From an uncultured Collinsella sp. (GTDB taxonomy: Bacteria > Actinomycetota > Coriobacteriia > Coriobacteriales > Coriobacteriaceae), in the NCBI GenBank assembly GCA_958438125.1, contig CAUBQN010000009.1, positions 1 through 26,463 of the forward strand: DNA of 26,463 bases, in the 5' to 3' direction. A program made the translations under genes and the position numbers. Shown piece by piece: positions 7,246-15,284 of the stretch (within the stretch, counting starts at the first letter, position 1; each line of letters starts with the position of its first letter). The notes beneath the pieces were generated by a model. That model was not told where the DNA came from and did not search any database. It saw only the letters and a list, made by a program, of their open reading frames with translations.

Positions 7246-9067
7246 GGCGCTCACCCCCTTCCAAGGGTGATCCGCATGCGACGGAGGAAAACGGACCATT
7301 CGCGCAGCCATCGTCGCTGCCGTCGCCGGCGTCCGCGTTCCCCGCAAACTCCATCTGCGAGGCGTAAATCTCCTGGTAGATGTTGTCTTCCGCCAGCAGT
7401 TCCTCGTGCGTACCCACGCCGTGGACACGACCGTCGTCCAACACCACAATGCGATCGGCATCCATGACGCTCGCGATGCGCTGGGCGATGATGAGCACGG
7501 TCGTATCGGGAATCCGAGCGATGTGCTCGCGAATCTTTGCGTCGGTCGCCATATCGACCGCGCTGGTGGAGTCGTCAAAAATGAGCACGCGCGGATGCTT
7601 GAGCAGCGTGCGCGCGATGCACAGACGTTGCTTCTGGCCACCCGAGACACCGGCGCCGCCTTGGCCCAACTCGCCGTCCAGCCCGCCGATGCGATCAAGG
7701 AACTCGTCCACGCACGCCGCGCGGCAAGCCGCGAGGAGCTCATCGTCCGACGCCTGCGGATTGCCCCACTGCAGGTTCTCGCGCACGGTGCCCGTGAACA
7801 GCACATTCTTTTGCAGCACAATGCCCACAGCGTCGCGCAAGGCGGCGAGGTCGTAGTCGCGCACGTCGCGTCCGCCCACAAGCACGGCGCCTTCGGTGGC
7901 GTCGTACAGGCGCGCAATCAGCTGCACAAGTGAGCTCTTGCCCGAGCCCGTGCCGCCGAGAATGCCCACCGTCGAGCCGCTCTCGATGCGAAGGTCGATA
8001 TGCTCGAGCACATCCTCAGCTGCATCCGCGCGGTATTTAAAGGAAACGTCGCGAAACTCGATACTGCCGTCCGCTGGCGCCGCAATCGCGAGGTCTCCCG
8101 CGGGGTTGGCGATAAAGGGCTCCTCATCGAGCACCTCGGCGATACGGCCCACACTCGTAAGAGCGCGCGTGAGCAGCAAAAACACGTTGGAAATCATCAT
8201 GAGCGAATTCATGATCAGCAGCACGTAGCTCATAAAGCCCGTGAGCGAGCCCACGCCCAGCTTGCCGGCGAGAATCATGCGGCCGCCAATCCACAGGATG
8301 GAGAGCGCAGCCACGTACATCGACAGCTGAAACACCGGCAGGTTGAGCACCGCGTTGCCAAAGGTCTTCGTCGCCGTGCCGGCGAGCTCGGTATTGACGG
8401 TGTCGAACTTGGCCTCCTCGTGCTCGGTACGAACGTAGGCCTTGACGGCACGCACGGCGGTGAGGTCTTCCTGTACCACGCCGTTGAGGTGGTCCATCGA
8501 GGTCTGGAGTTGGCGGTAGAGCGGGCTCACGCGATAGGTGATGACGCCCAGCACGATTGCCAGCACGGGCAAGATGATCGCAAAGACGGTGGCGAGCGGG
8601 CGCGACAGCATCAGCGCGTAGATAAAGCCGACGATAAGCGTCACCGGGCCGCGCACCATAGGGCGAAAGCCGTTGCCCACAGCATTTTGGATAACGGTGA
8701 TGTCCGTGGTCATGCGGGTGACGAGCGAGCTGGCGTCGTAGTTGTCCAGGTTGCCAAAGGCGAGCGTTTGAATCTTTTTGTACTCGGCCTCGCGCAGGTT
8801 AGCGCCTAGGCCCGAGGCAACGCGGGCGGACGTGCGGGCATAACCCAAGCCCAGTACCAGCGAAAGCGCAGCGCACACCAACATGTACGCGCCCTGCAGC
8901 AGCATGTAGTTGATATCACCCGCAGGCACGCCCACATCGATGATGTTGGCCATGATGACCGGGATAAACAGCTCGAGCACCGTCTCGACCGACACAAAGA
9001 ACACGCCGAGGATGGCATCGCGACGGTATGCCCCTAGATAGGAAAACAGTATTTTGAGATTGCGCAC
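7238..9067 (-). CDS. ABC exporter half-transporter, degenerate ATP site subunit
   Basis: First gene of a two-gene heterodimeric ABC exporter (609 residues, TMD then NBD). The ATPase domain has Walker A GGTGSGKSS and a canonical signature VSGGQKQR, but Walker B ends LIFDDSTSAVD, with Asp in place of the catalytic Glu, and the H-loop reads IIAQRI, with Gln in place of His. This is the pattern of the non-hydrolysing site of asymmetric exporters. The last 35 residues are a low-complexity tail. The start is GTG at 9067 with a weak GGGGGTT site upstream. A clear promoter lies at 9107-9136. Expected in the cytoplasmic membrane, exporting an unknown hydrophobic compound or drug together with its partner. 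Confidence 0.93.
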   Translation of the reverse strand: MRNLKILFSYLGAYRRDAILGVFFVSVETVLELFIPVIMANIIDVGVPAGDINYMLLQGAYMLVCAALSLVLGLGYARTSARVASGLGANLREAEYKKIQTLAFGNLDNYDASSLVTRMTTDITVIQNAVGNGFRPMVRGPVTLIVGFIYALMLSRPLATVFAIILPVLAIVLGVITYRVSPLYRQLQTSMDHLNGVVQEDLTAVRAVKAYVRTEHEEAKFDTVNTELAGTATKTFGNAVLNLPVFQLSMYVAALSILWIGGRMILAGKLGVGSLTGFMSYVLLIMNSLMMISNVFLLLTRALTSVGRIAEVLDEEPFIANPAGDLAIAAPADGSIEFRDVSFKYRADAAEDVLEHIDLRIESGSTVGILGGTGSGKSSLVQLIARLYDATEGAVLVGGRDVRDYDLAALRDAVGIVLQKNVLFTGTVRENLQWGNPQASDDELLAACRAACVDEFLDRIGGLDGELGQGGAGVSGGQKQRLCIARTLLKHPRVLIFDDSTSAVDMATDAKIREHIARIPDTTVLIIAQRIASVMDADRIVVLDDGRVHGVGTHEELLAEDNIYQEIYASQMEFAGNADAGDGSDDGCANGPFSSVACGSPLEGGERRA

Positions 9068-9106
9068 GCAGGTTCAACCCCCATCAAACGTTGTTCGCAA
9101 ACGCAC

Positions 9107-9136
9107 GTATTATTGCGCGCCGAATAATGGTGTCAA
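9107..9136 (-). promoter_or_regulatory. Promoter of the ABC exporter operon with embedded operator candidate
   Basis: On the minus strand TTGACA (9136-9131), an 18-nt spacer and TAATAC (9112-9107) form a good promoter 40 nt ahead of the GTG start. The spacer carries CCGAATAATGGTG (9120-9132, plus-strand reading), which recurs with one change at 9207-9219. The pair may bind a repressor; no regulator gene is adjacent. Confidence 0.65.
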
Positions 9137-9254
9137 GTATTCCGAAATCGTTTTCTGCAAGGTTAGCGCCGGCGGCGAGTTCTCGTGACGTGTGTCCATA
9201 TTCACTCGGAATAATGGTGCGCGAGACTTTTTCGCTCCGGCGTCAACACAAACC

Positions 9255-9285
9255 TTGACTCTACAATCGTTATAGGGTTTTCACT
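9255..9285 (+). promoter_or_regulatory. MerR-type promoter of the MATE gene
   Basis: TTGACT (9255-9260) and TTCACT (9280-9285) are 19 nt apart, the long spacing typical of promoters twisted into activity by MerR-family activators. The spacer carries a dyad, ACTCTACAATCGTTATAGGG plus T (9258-9278), with matching outer halves (AC.CTA.AA and TT.TAG.GT). An alternative -10, TACACT at 9285-9290, would be 24 nt from the -35. No MerR gene is in the window. Confidence 0.55.
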
Positions 9286-9325
9286 ACACTGGTACGTAAA
9301 CAAACCCAGCCAGAAAGCCCCGCCC

Positions 9326-10672
9326 ATGGAACACGACCTCACACGCGGCAATGTCCTTAAGACCATCGCGGTCTTTGCCCTGCCCTATATGCTCTCGTAC
9401 TTTTTGCAGATGCTCTACGGTATGGCCGACCTGTACATGATGGGGCAGTTTAGCGGCGCCGCCGGCATCACCGCCGTGGGCAATGGCGCGCAGACGCTCT
9501 ATATCATTACCGTGACGCTCGTGGGCCTGGCCATGGGCACGACGGTCATCGTTGGCCACGCCGTGGGCTCGCGCCGTTTCGATCGCGCCGAGACCGCCAT
9601 CGGCAACACCATCACGCTGTTTATGGGCGTCTCGGTGGTACTGGCCGCCGTCCTGCTCGCACTGTGCCCGCAAATCGTGGCGCTCATTGGCACGCCGGCC
9701 GAGGCAGTCGAAGGAACCGCCGCCTACCTGCGTATTTGCTTTATGGGCATTCCCTTTATCGCCGCGTACAACATTCTTTCGGCCATCTTTCGCGGCCTGG
9801 GCGATTCGCGCTCGCCCATGTACGTGATCGGCGTGGCGTGCATCATCAACATCGCGCTCGATTTTCTGTTTATCGGCCACATGGGGCTCGGCCCCGTGGG
9901 CGCGGCGCTCGGCACGGTGACCGCCCAGACGGCCAGCGTTGCCCTCGCGCTCGTGTGGCTCAAGAGCCGCCGCACGAACATCCACGTAAAGCGCAGCGAC
10001 CTGCGCCCCCAACCCGAGGTGCTCGGCAGCATTCTTAAGATTGGCGTGCCCGTGGCCGTGCAGGACGGCTGCATCCAGGTGGCGTTTATGTTTATCACCG
10101 TCATCGCCAACCACCGAGGGCTCGTCGACGCCGCCGCCGTGGGCCTAGTCGAGAAGATGATCAGCTTTTTGTTCATTGTGCCGAGTTCCATGGGCGCCAC
10201 CGTCAGCGCGCTCACGGCGCAAAACGCCGGCGCGGGCAAGGGCGACCGCGCACGTCAGGTGCTTAAAGACGCCATGACGATCTCGGTGGTGTACGGCTGC
10301 CTGATCACGGTGCTGATGTGGCTGGTGGCGCCGGCGTTTATCGGCTTTTTTGCCAAGGACGCCGCGGTGGTCGCTGCCGGCACCGGCTATATGCGCAGCT
10401 ACATTTTCGATGCAATCTTTGCCGGCACCCACATTTGCTTTAGCGGCTTTTTCGCTGCATACGGCAAGAGCTACATCGGCTTTGCGCACAACGTACTGGC
10501 CGTGGCGCTCATTCGCGTGCCGGGCGCGTGGCTGCTGTCGAACGCCTATTCCGATACGTTGTTTCCCATGGGTATCGCCTCGCCGTGCGGGTCGATTTTG
10601 TCGGCAGTCATCTGTGTTGTCGCGTTTACCGTGCTCAACCGCCGCGGAGCTTTTGACAAGTTGGCAGCGTAG
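9326..10672 (+). CDS. MATE family efflux transporter
   Basis: A 448-residue multidrug and toxin extrusion type membrane protein with about twelve hydrophobic segments in two similar halves, of the usual length for the family. Recognisable family stretches are the N-terminal ALPYMLSYFLQMLYGMADL, where MATE proteins carry their first helix, IFRGLGDSRSPM after helix 4, and the second-half VPSSMGATVSALTAQNAGAG. These proteins export cationic drugs or metabolites in exchange for Na+ or H+. The ribosome site is weak (AGAAAG). The gene is alone on the plus strand, divergent from the ABC exporter, and preceded by a MerR-type promoter that suggests drug-inducible expression. Substrate cannot be named. 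Confidence 0.93.
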   Translation: MEHDLTRGNVLKTIAVFALPYMLSYFLQMLYGMADLYMMGQFSGAAGITAVGNGAQTLYIITVTLVGLAMGTTVIVGHAVGSRRFDRAETAIGNTITLFMGVSVVLAAVLLALCPQIVALIGTPAEAVEGTAAYLRICFMGIPFIAAYNILSAIFRGLGDSRSPMYVIGVACIINIALDFLFIGHMGLGPVGAALGTVTAQTASVALALVWLKSRRTNIHVKRSDLRPQPEVLGSILKIGVPVAVQDGCIQVAFMFITVIANHRGLVDAAAVGLVEKMISFLFIVPSSMGATVSALTAQNAGAGKGDRARQVLKDAMTISVVYGCLITVLMWLVAPAFIGFFAKDAAVVAAGTGYMRSYIFDAIFAGTHICFSGFFAAYGKSYIGFAHNVLAVALIRVPGAWLLSNAYSDTLFPMGIASPCGSILSAVICVVAFTVLNRRGAFDKLAA

Positions 10673-10683
10673 CGGGGCAACGC

Positions 10684-10767
10684 GAAATCGCCCCCATCGA
10701 CGACATCATCAGCGACGATCCCACAACCTACGTGACGCAGATCACGGTGCCCGTATCGCTAGGCTAG
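10684..10767 (+). pseudogene. Possible C-terminal scrap of a GyrI/BmrR-type effector domain
   Basis: Right after the MATE gene a short open stretch reads EIAPIDDIISDDPTTYVTQI then TVPVSLG and a stop. It has no start or ribosome site. The ending (a stretch such as VTQITVPV after a D-P turn) resembles the last strand of GyrI-like effector-binding domains of MerR-family regulators (family memory, not tested). It would fit the MerR-type promoter before the MATE gene, as the remains of a lost regulator. With only 27 codons this could be chance. Confidence 0.3.
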
Positions 10768-10938
10768 ACCGAGCCGCGTCTCTAGCTCGGTCAACGCCTC
10801 AAAAGCATCGCGAGACGCACCTGCCGAGCGCTCACGTTCCGCAATGCGAATTCGCGCCATCAGGTGCTCTTTTGCCTGCACTTGGTCGTGCTTCGTGCGC
10901 CCTTCCGCCTGCGAGCAATTGCGATTCTCTATATCCAT
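10759..10938 (-). CDS. Small ORF coupled to ligA (59 residues, unknown)
   Basis: The ligA stop and this start share a base in TAATG, and GGAGG lies 4 nt before the ATG, so translation is probably coupled to ligA. The 59-residue product (MDIENRNCSQAEGRTKHDQV at the start, DAFEALTELETRLGLA at the end) is hydrophilic, charged and likely alpha-helical, without signal peptide or membrane segment. I do not recognise it. The strong ribosome site and the overlap are the main arguments that it is real. A role linked to replication or repair is suggested only by position. Confidence 0.6.
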   Translation of the reverse strand: MDIENRNCSQAEGRTKHDQVQAKEHLMARIRIAERERSAGASRDAFEALTELETRLGLA

Positions 10939-13166
10939 TACGCCTCCGGCACCTCACCGGTCGCAAGAATCTGCTCGAGCGCATCCTCATCCAACACGGG
11001 CACACCTAGCTGCTCAGCCTTGGTGAGCTTGGAGCCCGCTTTGGGGCCGGCGACCAGATAGCTCGTCTTCTTTGACACACTGCCCGAAACCTTGGCGCCG
11101 AGCACCTTGAGCGCCGCGCCTGCCTCGTCGCGCGTGCGGTTGACGAGCGTGCCGGTGAGCACGAAGGTCAGGCCCGCGAGCGGCTGTGCGTCGGCGAGCT
11201 CGCCCGCCACGCCAGCGTCGGCCGCGGCTTGCGCGTGTGCGGCGCCCAGGTCGACCTCGAGCGAAAGGCCCGCCTGGCGCAGGCGCTCCAGCACGGCAAG
11301 GTTCTCGGGCACGGCCAGGAACTGCTTGACGCTCGCCGCAATCTTGGGGCCAATGCCCTCGCACTCGGCGATGTCCTCTTCGCTCGCCAAGATGAGCTTG
11401 TCAATCGACAGGAATCGCTCGGCGATGACCTCGCCCACGCTCTTGCCCACGTGGCGGATGCCCAGGGCAAACAGCACGCGACCGAGCGGCTGGCTCTTGG
11501 ACTTGTTGAGCTCGGCGATGATTTTCTCAGCCGTCTTGAGGCCCACCGGAATGGGGTCGCCCTTTTTGACGCCCTTCTTGCTGTTGGAGCTGGCGTACAC
11601 GCGCCCCGTGTCCAGGCCGGCGATATCGTCGACCGTGAGCTGGTAGAAGTCCGCGACGTCGTGGATCAGCCCGGCGGCGATCATCTTGTCGACAATCTCG
11701 TCGCCTAGGCCGTCGACGTCCATGCAGCCGCGGCTCACCCAGTGAAGCAGTCGCTCCTTGAGCTGAGCGGGGCAGTCGATGGAGACGCAGCGGTAGGCCA
11801 CCTCGCCATCCTCGTGGACCACGGGGCTACCGCACACGGGGCAGACCTCGGGCATGTGCCAGTCGACCGAATCGGCCGAGCGCTTGTCGAGCACCGGACC
11901 CACGACCTCGGGGATAACGTCGCCCGCCTTGTGCACGATGATAGTGTCGCCCTCACGCACGTTTTTGCGGCGAATCTCGTCGATGTTGTGCAGCGTGGCG
12001 CGCGCGATGGTGGAGCCGGCAACCGTCACCGGGTCGAACTCGGCGACCGGCGTGAGCACACCGGTGCGGCCCACCTGAATGCGAATCTCGCGCAGGACGG
12101 TCTGCTTTTCCTCGGGCGGGAACTTAAAGGCAATGGCCCAGCGCGGCGCGCGGGCGGTAAAGCCCAGGTCGAGCTGCTGCTGGAAGCTGTCCACCTTTAC
12201 GACCACGCCGTCGATGTCGTAATCCAGGTCACCGCGGTGCTCGAGCGCCTGGGCACAGAACTCGTGGACCTCGGCCGGCGTGGCGCAACGAGCCACGTTG
12301 GGGTTGACGCTAAAGCCGGCACTGCGCAGCCAATCCAGAAACTCGCGCTGGCTGTGGACGTGCAGCGGGTCGGTATCGGCGATGGCATAGATAAAGGTGG
12401 CAAGGTCGCGGCGCGCCGTGACCTTTGGATCCTTTTGGCGTAAGGATCCTGCGGCGGCGTTGCGCGGGTTGGCAAAGGGGTCGCGGCCCTCGGCATCGGC
12501 CTCGTCGTTCAGGCGAACAAAGCTGCCCTTAGGCATGTAGACCTCACCGCGCACTTCGATGGTACGCTCGCGGTCAGCGCCCATGTGAGCGAGCGCCGGC
12601 TCGGACAGGTGCATGGGCACGTCCTTGATGGTTCGCACGTTGAGCGACACGTCCTCGCCCGTGGTGCCGTCGCCGCGCGTGGCCGCGCGCACGAAAGTTC
12701 CGTTTTGGTAGGTAAGCGCCACGCCCAGGCCGTCGATCTTGAGCTCGCAGGTATAGGTGACGCTACCGGCACCGAGCGCATCCTCGACGCGCTGGAGCCA
12801 CGCGTCGAGTTCGTCCAGGTCCATGGCATCATCCATGGAATACATGCGTGCCATGTGCGTTACCGGCGTAAACTGCTCGCTCACGTATCCGCCCACACGC
12901 TGGGTATAGCTGTCGGGTGTCACCAGGTCGGGATAGGCCGCCTCGATCTCCTGCAGCTCAACGAGCATTTTGTCGAAGGCGGCATCCGTGATCTCGGGTG
13001 CATCGAGCATGTAGTAGCGGTACGCGTGGTAATCGAGCTCGTGGCGCAGCTCGGCCGCGCGCGCGGCGGCTTGGGCACGGGCATCGGCCGGTGCAGCGGT
13101 ATCCGTGCTCGCTGGCGTTTCGGTATCGATGTCCACGCCGTCACCAAACAGGCTCGATTGCTCCAT
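10938..13166 (-). CDS. ligA: NAD-dependent DNA ligase LigA
   Basis: LigA seals nicks in duplex DNA in replication and repair, using NAD+. The 742-residue protein shows the domains in order: the NAD-binding Ia domain (YHAYRYYMLDAPEITD), the adenylation domain with catalytic K143 in ELKIDG, the OB fold, a C4 zinc finger (CPVCG ... CVSIDCPAQ), helix-hairpin-helix repeats (CEGIGPKIA), and a C-terminal BRCT domain (LAGLTFVLTGTL ... KTSYLVAGPKAGSKLTKA). It is about 70 residues longer than the common 670 form, mainly through an acidic 30-residue N-terminal leader and a linker of about 20 residues before BRCT. The ATG at 13166 was chosen for its AAGGAG site at 8 nt; the frame is open 15 codons further upstream. 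Essential housekeeping gene. Confidence 0.97.
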   Translation of the reverse strand: MEQSSLFGDGVDIDTETPASTDTAAPADARAQAAARAAELRHELDYHAYRYYMLDAPEITDAAFDKMLVELQEIEAAYPDLVTPDSYTQRVGGYVSEQFTPVTHMARMYSMDDAMDLDELDAWLQRVEDALGAGSVTYTCELKIDGLGVALTYQNGTFVRAATRGDGTTGEDVSLNVRTIKDVPMHLSEPALAHMGADRERTIEVRGEVYMPKGSFVRLNDEADAEGRDPFANPRNAAAGSLRQKDPKVTARRDLATFIYAIADTDPLHVHSQREFLDWLRSAGFSVNPNVARCATPAEVHEFCAQALEHRGDLDYDIDGVVVKVDSFQQQLDLGFTARAPRWAIAFKFPPEEKQTVLREIRIQVGRTGVLTPVAEFDPVTVAGSTIARATLHNIDEIRRKNVREGDTIIVHKAGDVIPEVVGPVLDKRSADSVDWHMPEVCPVCGSPVVHEDGEVAYRCVSIDCPAQLKERLLHWVSRGCMDVDGLGDEIVDKMIAAGLIHDVADFYQLTVDDIAGLDTGRVYASSNSKKGVKKGDPIPVGLKTAEKIIAELNKSKSQPLGRVLFALGIRHVGKSVGEVIAERFLSIDKLILASEEDIAECEGIGPKIAASVKQFLAVPENLAVLERLRQAGLSLEVDLGAAHAQAAADAGVAGELADAQPLAGLTFVLTGTLVNRTRDEAGAALKVLGAKVSGSVSKKTSYLVAGPKAGSKLTKAEQLGVPVLDEDALEQILATGEVPEA

Positions 13167-13274
13167 AGCGGCACTCCTTCGCTCGATTTCAAACGGATAC
13201 AAGAGTACCACCGGTCACCATGGGGCCGAATAACCCTTTCGAACCGCACCGAATCGGCAGCCGCCAGACTGGGG

Positions 13275-13477
13275 TGGACAGTTAGTTCAGATACGTATAA
13301 ATCCTAGAGCTGGATCAGGCACGAACACCCCTGTTTCAACTAATTTGGGCTCCTCGAGACCATGTAAACGTCCCGCTCTCCCTTCCAAACACCCATTCGA
13401 GCCCCATCCCAATCAAAAATTGCTCAAAACGCATCCCAAGCTGCCCCAGATTTATACGTATCTGAACTAACTGTCCA
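13275..13477. mobile_element. MITE-like element with perfect 29-bp terminal inverted repeats
   Basis: The ends 13275-13303 and 13449-13477 are perfect reverse complements over 29 bp, beginning TGGACAGTTAGTTCAGATAC and enclosing about 145 bp with no credible gene. The AT-richer ends, short non-coding core and location between ligA and htrA fit a miniature inverted-repeat element moved by a transposase encoded elsewhere. No clear target duplication is seen at the borders. The gap 13167-13615 holds nothing else besides the htrA terminator. Confidence 0.75.
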
Positions 13478-13543
13478 GACCATTCCGAACCAGGCCTCTT
13501 GTCAGCCCCAAGTGATCCATTTTCCTCCGTCCCCAACGGATCA

Positions 13544-13589
13544 ATAAGAAAAGAGGGGACTGCCCCACGTTGATGGGACAGCCCCCTCT
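13544..13589 (-). terminator. Intrinsic terminator of htrA
   Basis: On the minus strand a 16-bp stem with two mismatches (AGAGGGGGCTGTCCCA and its partner, 13552-13589) is followed by a TTTTCTT tract. It starts 27 nt after the htrA stop. Confidence 0.85.
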
Positions 13590-13615
13590 GGCCTCGATAT
13601 ACGCGATACGGCTCG

Positions 13616-15076
13616 CTAGTAGCCCTGACCGTAGCCTTGACCCTGGCCCTGCTGGCCTAGCAGCTCCTCCAGGTACTGGCGCAGCTGCTCGTCGGTAATA
13701 CCGCCGTTGCCGGTGTCGGTCGCGCTGTCATCCTGCTGCTGGTTCTGCAGCTCCTCATCGGAGCCCAGCTCGACGGTGACCTTCTTCTCTTCCTTGCCGC
13801 GCATGAGCGTGATTTCGACTTTCTCGCCCACCTCGTGGCTGCGCAGCGCAATGATCAGGCCATCGGCGCTCGTAATCTCATCGTCGTCCAGCTTGGTAAT
13901 GACATCGCCCTCTTGGATGCCAGCCTTGGCGGCAGGACCATCCTCAACGACGCTCGCCACATACGCGCCGCTATCGGTGCTCAGCTTGTTGGTGCGGGCG
14001 TTGAGCGCGTTGACGCTCGAAAGCGTGGCGCCCATGTACGGATGCACCGGCGTCTTGCCGTCGATGATCTGGTCGGCAATGTTCTTGGCATAGTTGACCG
14101 GAATGGCAAAACCCACGCCCGAGCTGGAGCCCGAATAGCTCTCGATGAGCGAGTTGATACCCACGAGCTCGCCATTGTCGTTGACGAGCGCGCCGCCGGA
14201 GTTGCCTGGGTTGATGGCGGCATCGGTCTGAATCATGTTGGCGTAGATGGTGTTACCGCTGGTAGAGCTCATGGCCGTGGAGCGATACAGCGCCGACACA
14301 ATGCCCGTGGAGACAGACTGCTCGTTGCCGAACGGCGAGCCGATCGCCATGACCCACTCGCCCACGTTGAGCTTGGAGGAGTCGCCGATCTCGATCGGCG
14401 TGAGCTTGGAGGCGTCGGCGTCCTTTAGTTTGATGACGGCTAGGTCGCTCGAAGCATCGTTGCCCACGAACTCGGCCTCGTACGTGGTTCCGTCGTCCAT
14501 GGTCACCACGTACTGGTCATAGCCATCGACCACGTGGTTGTTGGTGAGGATGTGGCCCTCGGTATCGAGCACCACGCCCGAACCGACACTGCCCGAACCA
14601 TCCGACTCGTCGGCAGACTGCGAAAGCGAGCCATTCTGGCTACCGCTCGAAGTGGCGGTGATGGAAACGACGGAGGGCAGGGCCTTGGCAGAGACGGCCT
14701 CGGCCAGCGTGGTGTCCTCGGAGTCGATGGTGATCTTTTGCGTCGATGAACCCGAAGCACCCGCTGTCACGGCGTTCCTGCCGCCGCCGATATCGAGCGT
14801 GCCACTCATAATGAGCGCGATGACCAGCAGGGCGCCACAGGCACAGCCGGCAAGCGCCGTAATAAAGATCGGCAGCTTTTTGGTCTTGGTCTTGACCACT
14901 GTGTGCTTGTTTACAACCTGTTGGCTGCCCAGCGGCTTGCCGGTCTGCGTGTCGTAAGCCTGCACGTAGGGAATGTTGCTGTCGGCAGGCGTCGACTCCA
15001 CCTGCACGCGCGGCTGCTGCTGCGTCTCGCCGGCGTGGCCCGTATCCTGGGGGCGTTGAGAATCGTTCTCGCTCAT
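13616..15076 (-). CDS. HtrA/DegP-type S1C serine protease with PDZ domain
   Basis: A membrane-anchored protease that degrades or senses misfolded proteins outside the cytoplasm. The 486-residue protein has a hydrophilic cytoplasmic N-terminus, one membrane segment at about 68-91, then the trypsin-like domain with the catalytic triad H181 (TNNHVV), D211 (SSDLAVIKL) and S293 (NPGNSGG), and one PDZ domain (about 370-455: GAYVASVVEDGPAAKAGIQE). The last 45 residues are Gln/Asp rich and end in a Gly-Gln-Tyr repeat (GQGQGYGQGY). Length and layout match actinobacterial and Gram-positive HtrA with an N-terminal anchor. The ATG at 15076 has an AAAGGAT site; the open frame extends 13 codons upstream without one. 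A strong hairpin in its leader is listed separately. Confidence 0.94.
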   Translation of the reverse strand: MSENDSQRPQDTGHAGETQQQPRVQVESTPADSNIPYVQAYDTQTGKPLGSQQVVNKHTVVKTKTKKLPIFITALAGCACGALLVIALIMSGTLDIGGGRNAVTAGASGSSTQKITIDSEDTTLAEAVSAKALPSVVSITATSSGSQNGSLSQSADESDGSGSVGSGVVLDTEGHILTNNHVVDGYDQYVVTMDDGTTYEAEFVGNDASSDLAVIKLKDADASKLTPIEIGDSSKLNVGEWVMAIGSPFGNEQSVSTGIVSALYRSTAMSSTSGNTIYANMIQTDAAINPGNSGGALVNDNGELVGINSLIESYSGSSSGVGFAIPVNYAKNIADQIIDGKTPVHPYMGATLSSVNALNARTNKLSTDSGAYVASVVEDGPAAKAGIQEGDVITKLDDDEITSADGLIIALRSHEVGEKVEITLMRGKEEKKVTVELGSDEELQNQQQDDSATDTGNGGITDEQLRQYLEELLGQQGQGQGYGQGY

Positions 15077-15105
15077 AGCTGCGATCCTTTCGTCAAATAA
15101 CCAAA

Positions 15106-15129
15106 GGCCCGCCAAACATATGGCGGGCC
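15106..15129 (-). terminator. Hairpin between the regulator gene and htrA
   Basis: Perfect 9-bp stem GGCCCGCCA / TGGCGGGCC with a 6-nt loop; the minus-strand RNA continues TTTGGTTATTT. It may end transcripts coming from the GlnR-like gene. It ends only 30 nt before the htrA ATG, so if the htrA promoter is further upstream it lies in the htrA leader and could attenuate it. Confidence 0.6.
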
Positions 15130-15247
15130 ATCATTGTTCACGTTGAGTTGTACCCCAATATGCGGGCGAACGTGTATGAGAACGCAATCTTTTAGGAAGG
15201 CTTAAGTTCTGCTGCAGATTCGAGAGGAACCCGCACCTGCGTCAAAA

Positions 15248-15279
15248 CCACCTCAAAGGTGCCTGTCCCCTTTGTGGTG
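15248..15279. repeat. REP-like palindrome, GGTGCCTGTCCCC core
   Basis: CCACCTCAAAGG and CCTTTGTGGTG pair with one mismatch around a TGCCTGTCC loop. Same family as the palindrome at 1285-1319. It begins 5 nt past the stop of the GlnR-like gene. Confidence 0.7.
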
Positions 15280-15284
15280 AAAAG

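Noticed and set aside
5368..7467. A 699-codon plus-strand open frame and similar long frames antisense to ABC, ligA, moa and htrA genes
   Set aside because: They mirror codon structure of strong genes on the other strand in GC-rich DNA, have no ribosome sites and give Arg/His/Ala-rich proteins without domains.
7246..7917. A 224-codon upstream extension of the second ABC subunit
   Set aside because: It lies inside the first ABC gene in another frame; the GTG at 7245 has a good ribosome site.
13336..13536. 66-codon minus-strand ORF overlapping the MITE-like element
   Set aside because: It runs out of the element through its right-hand inverted end, has no ribosome site and no family resemblance.
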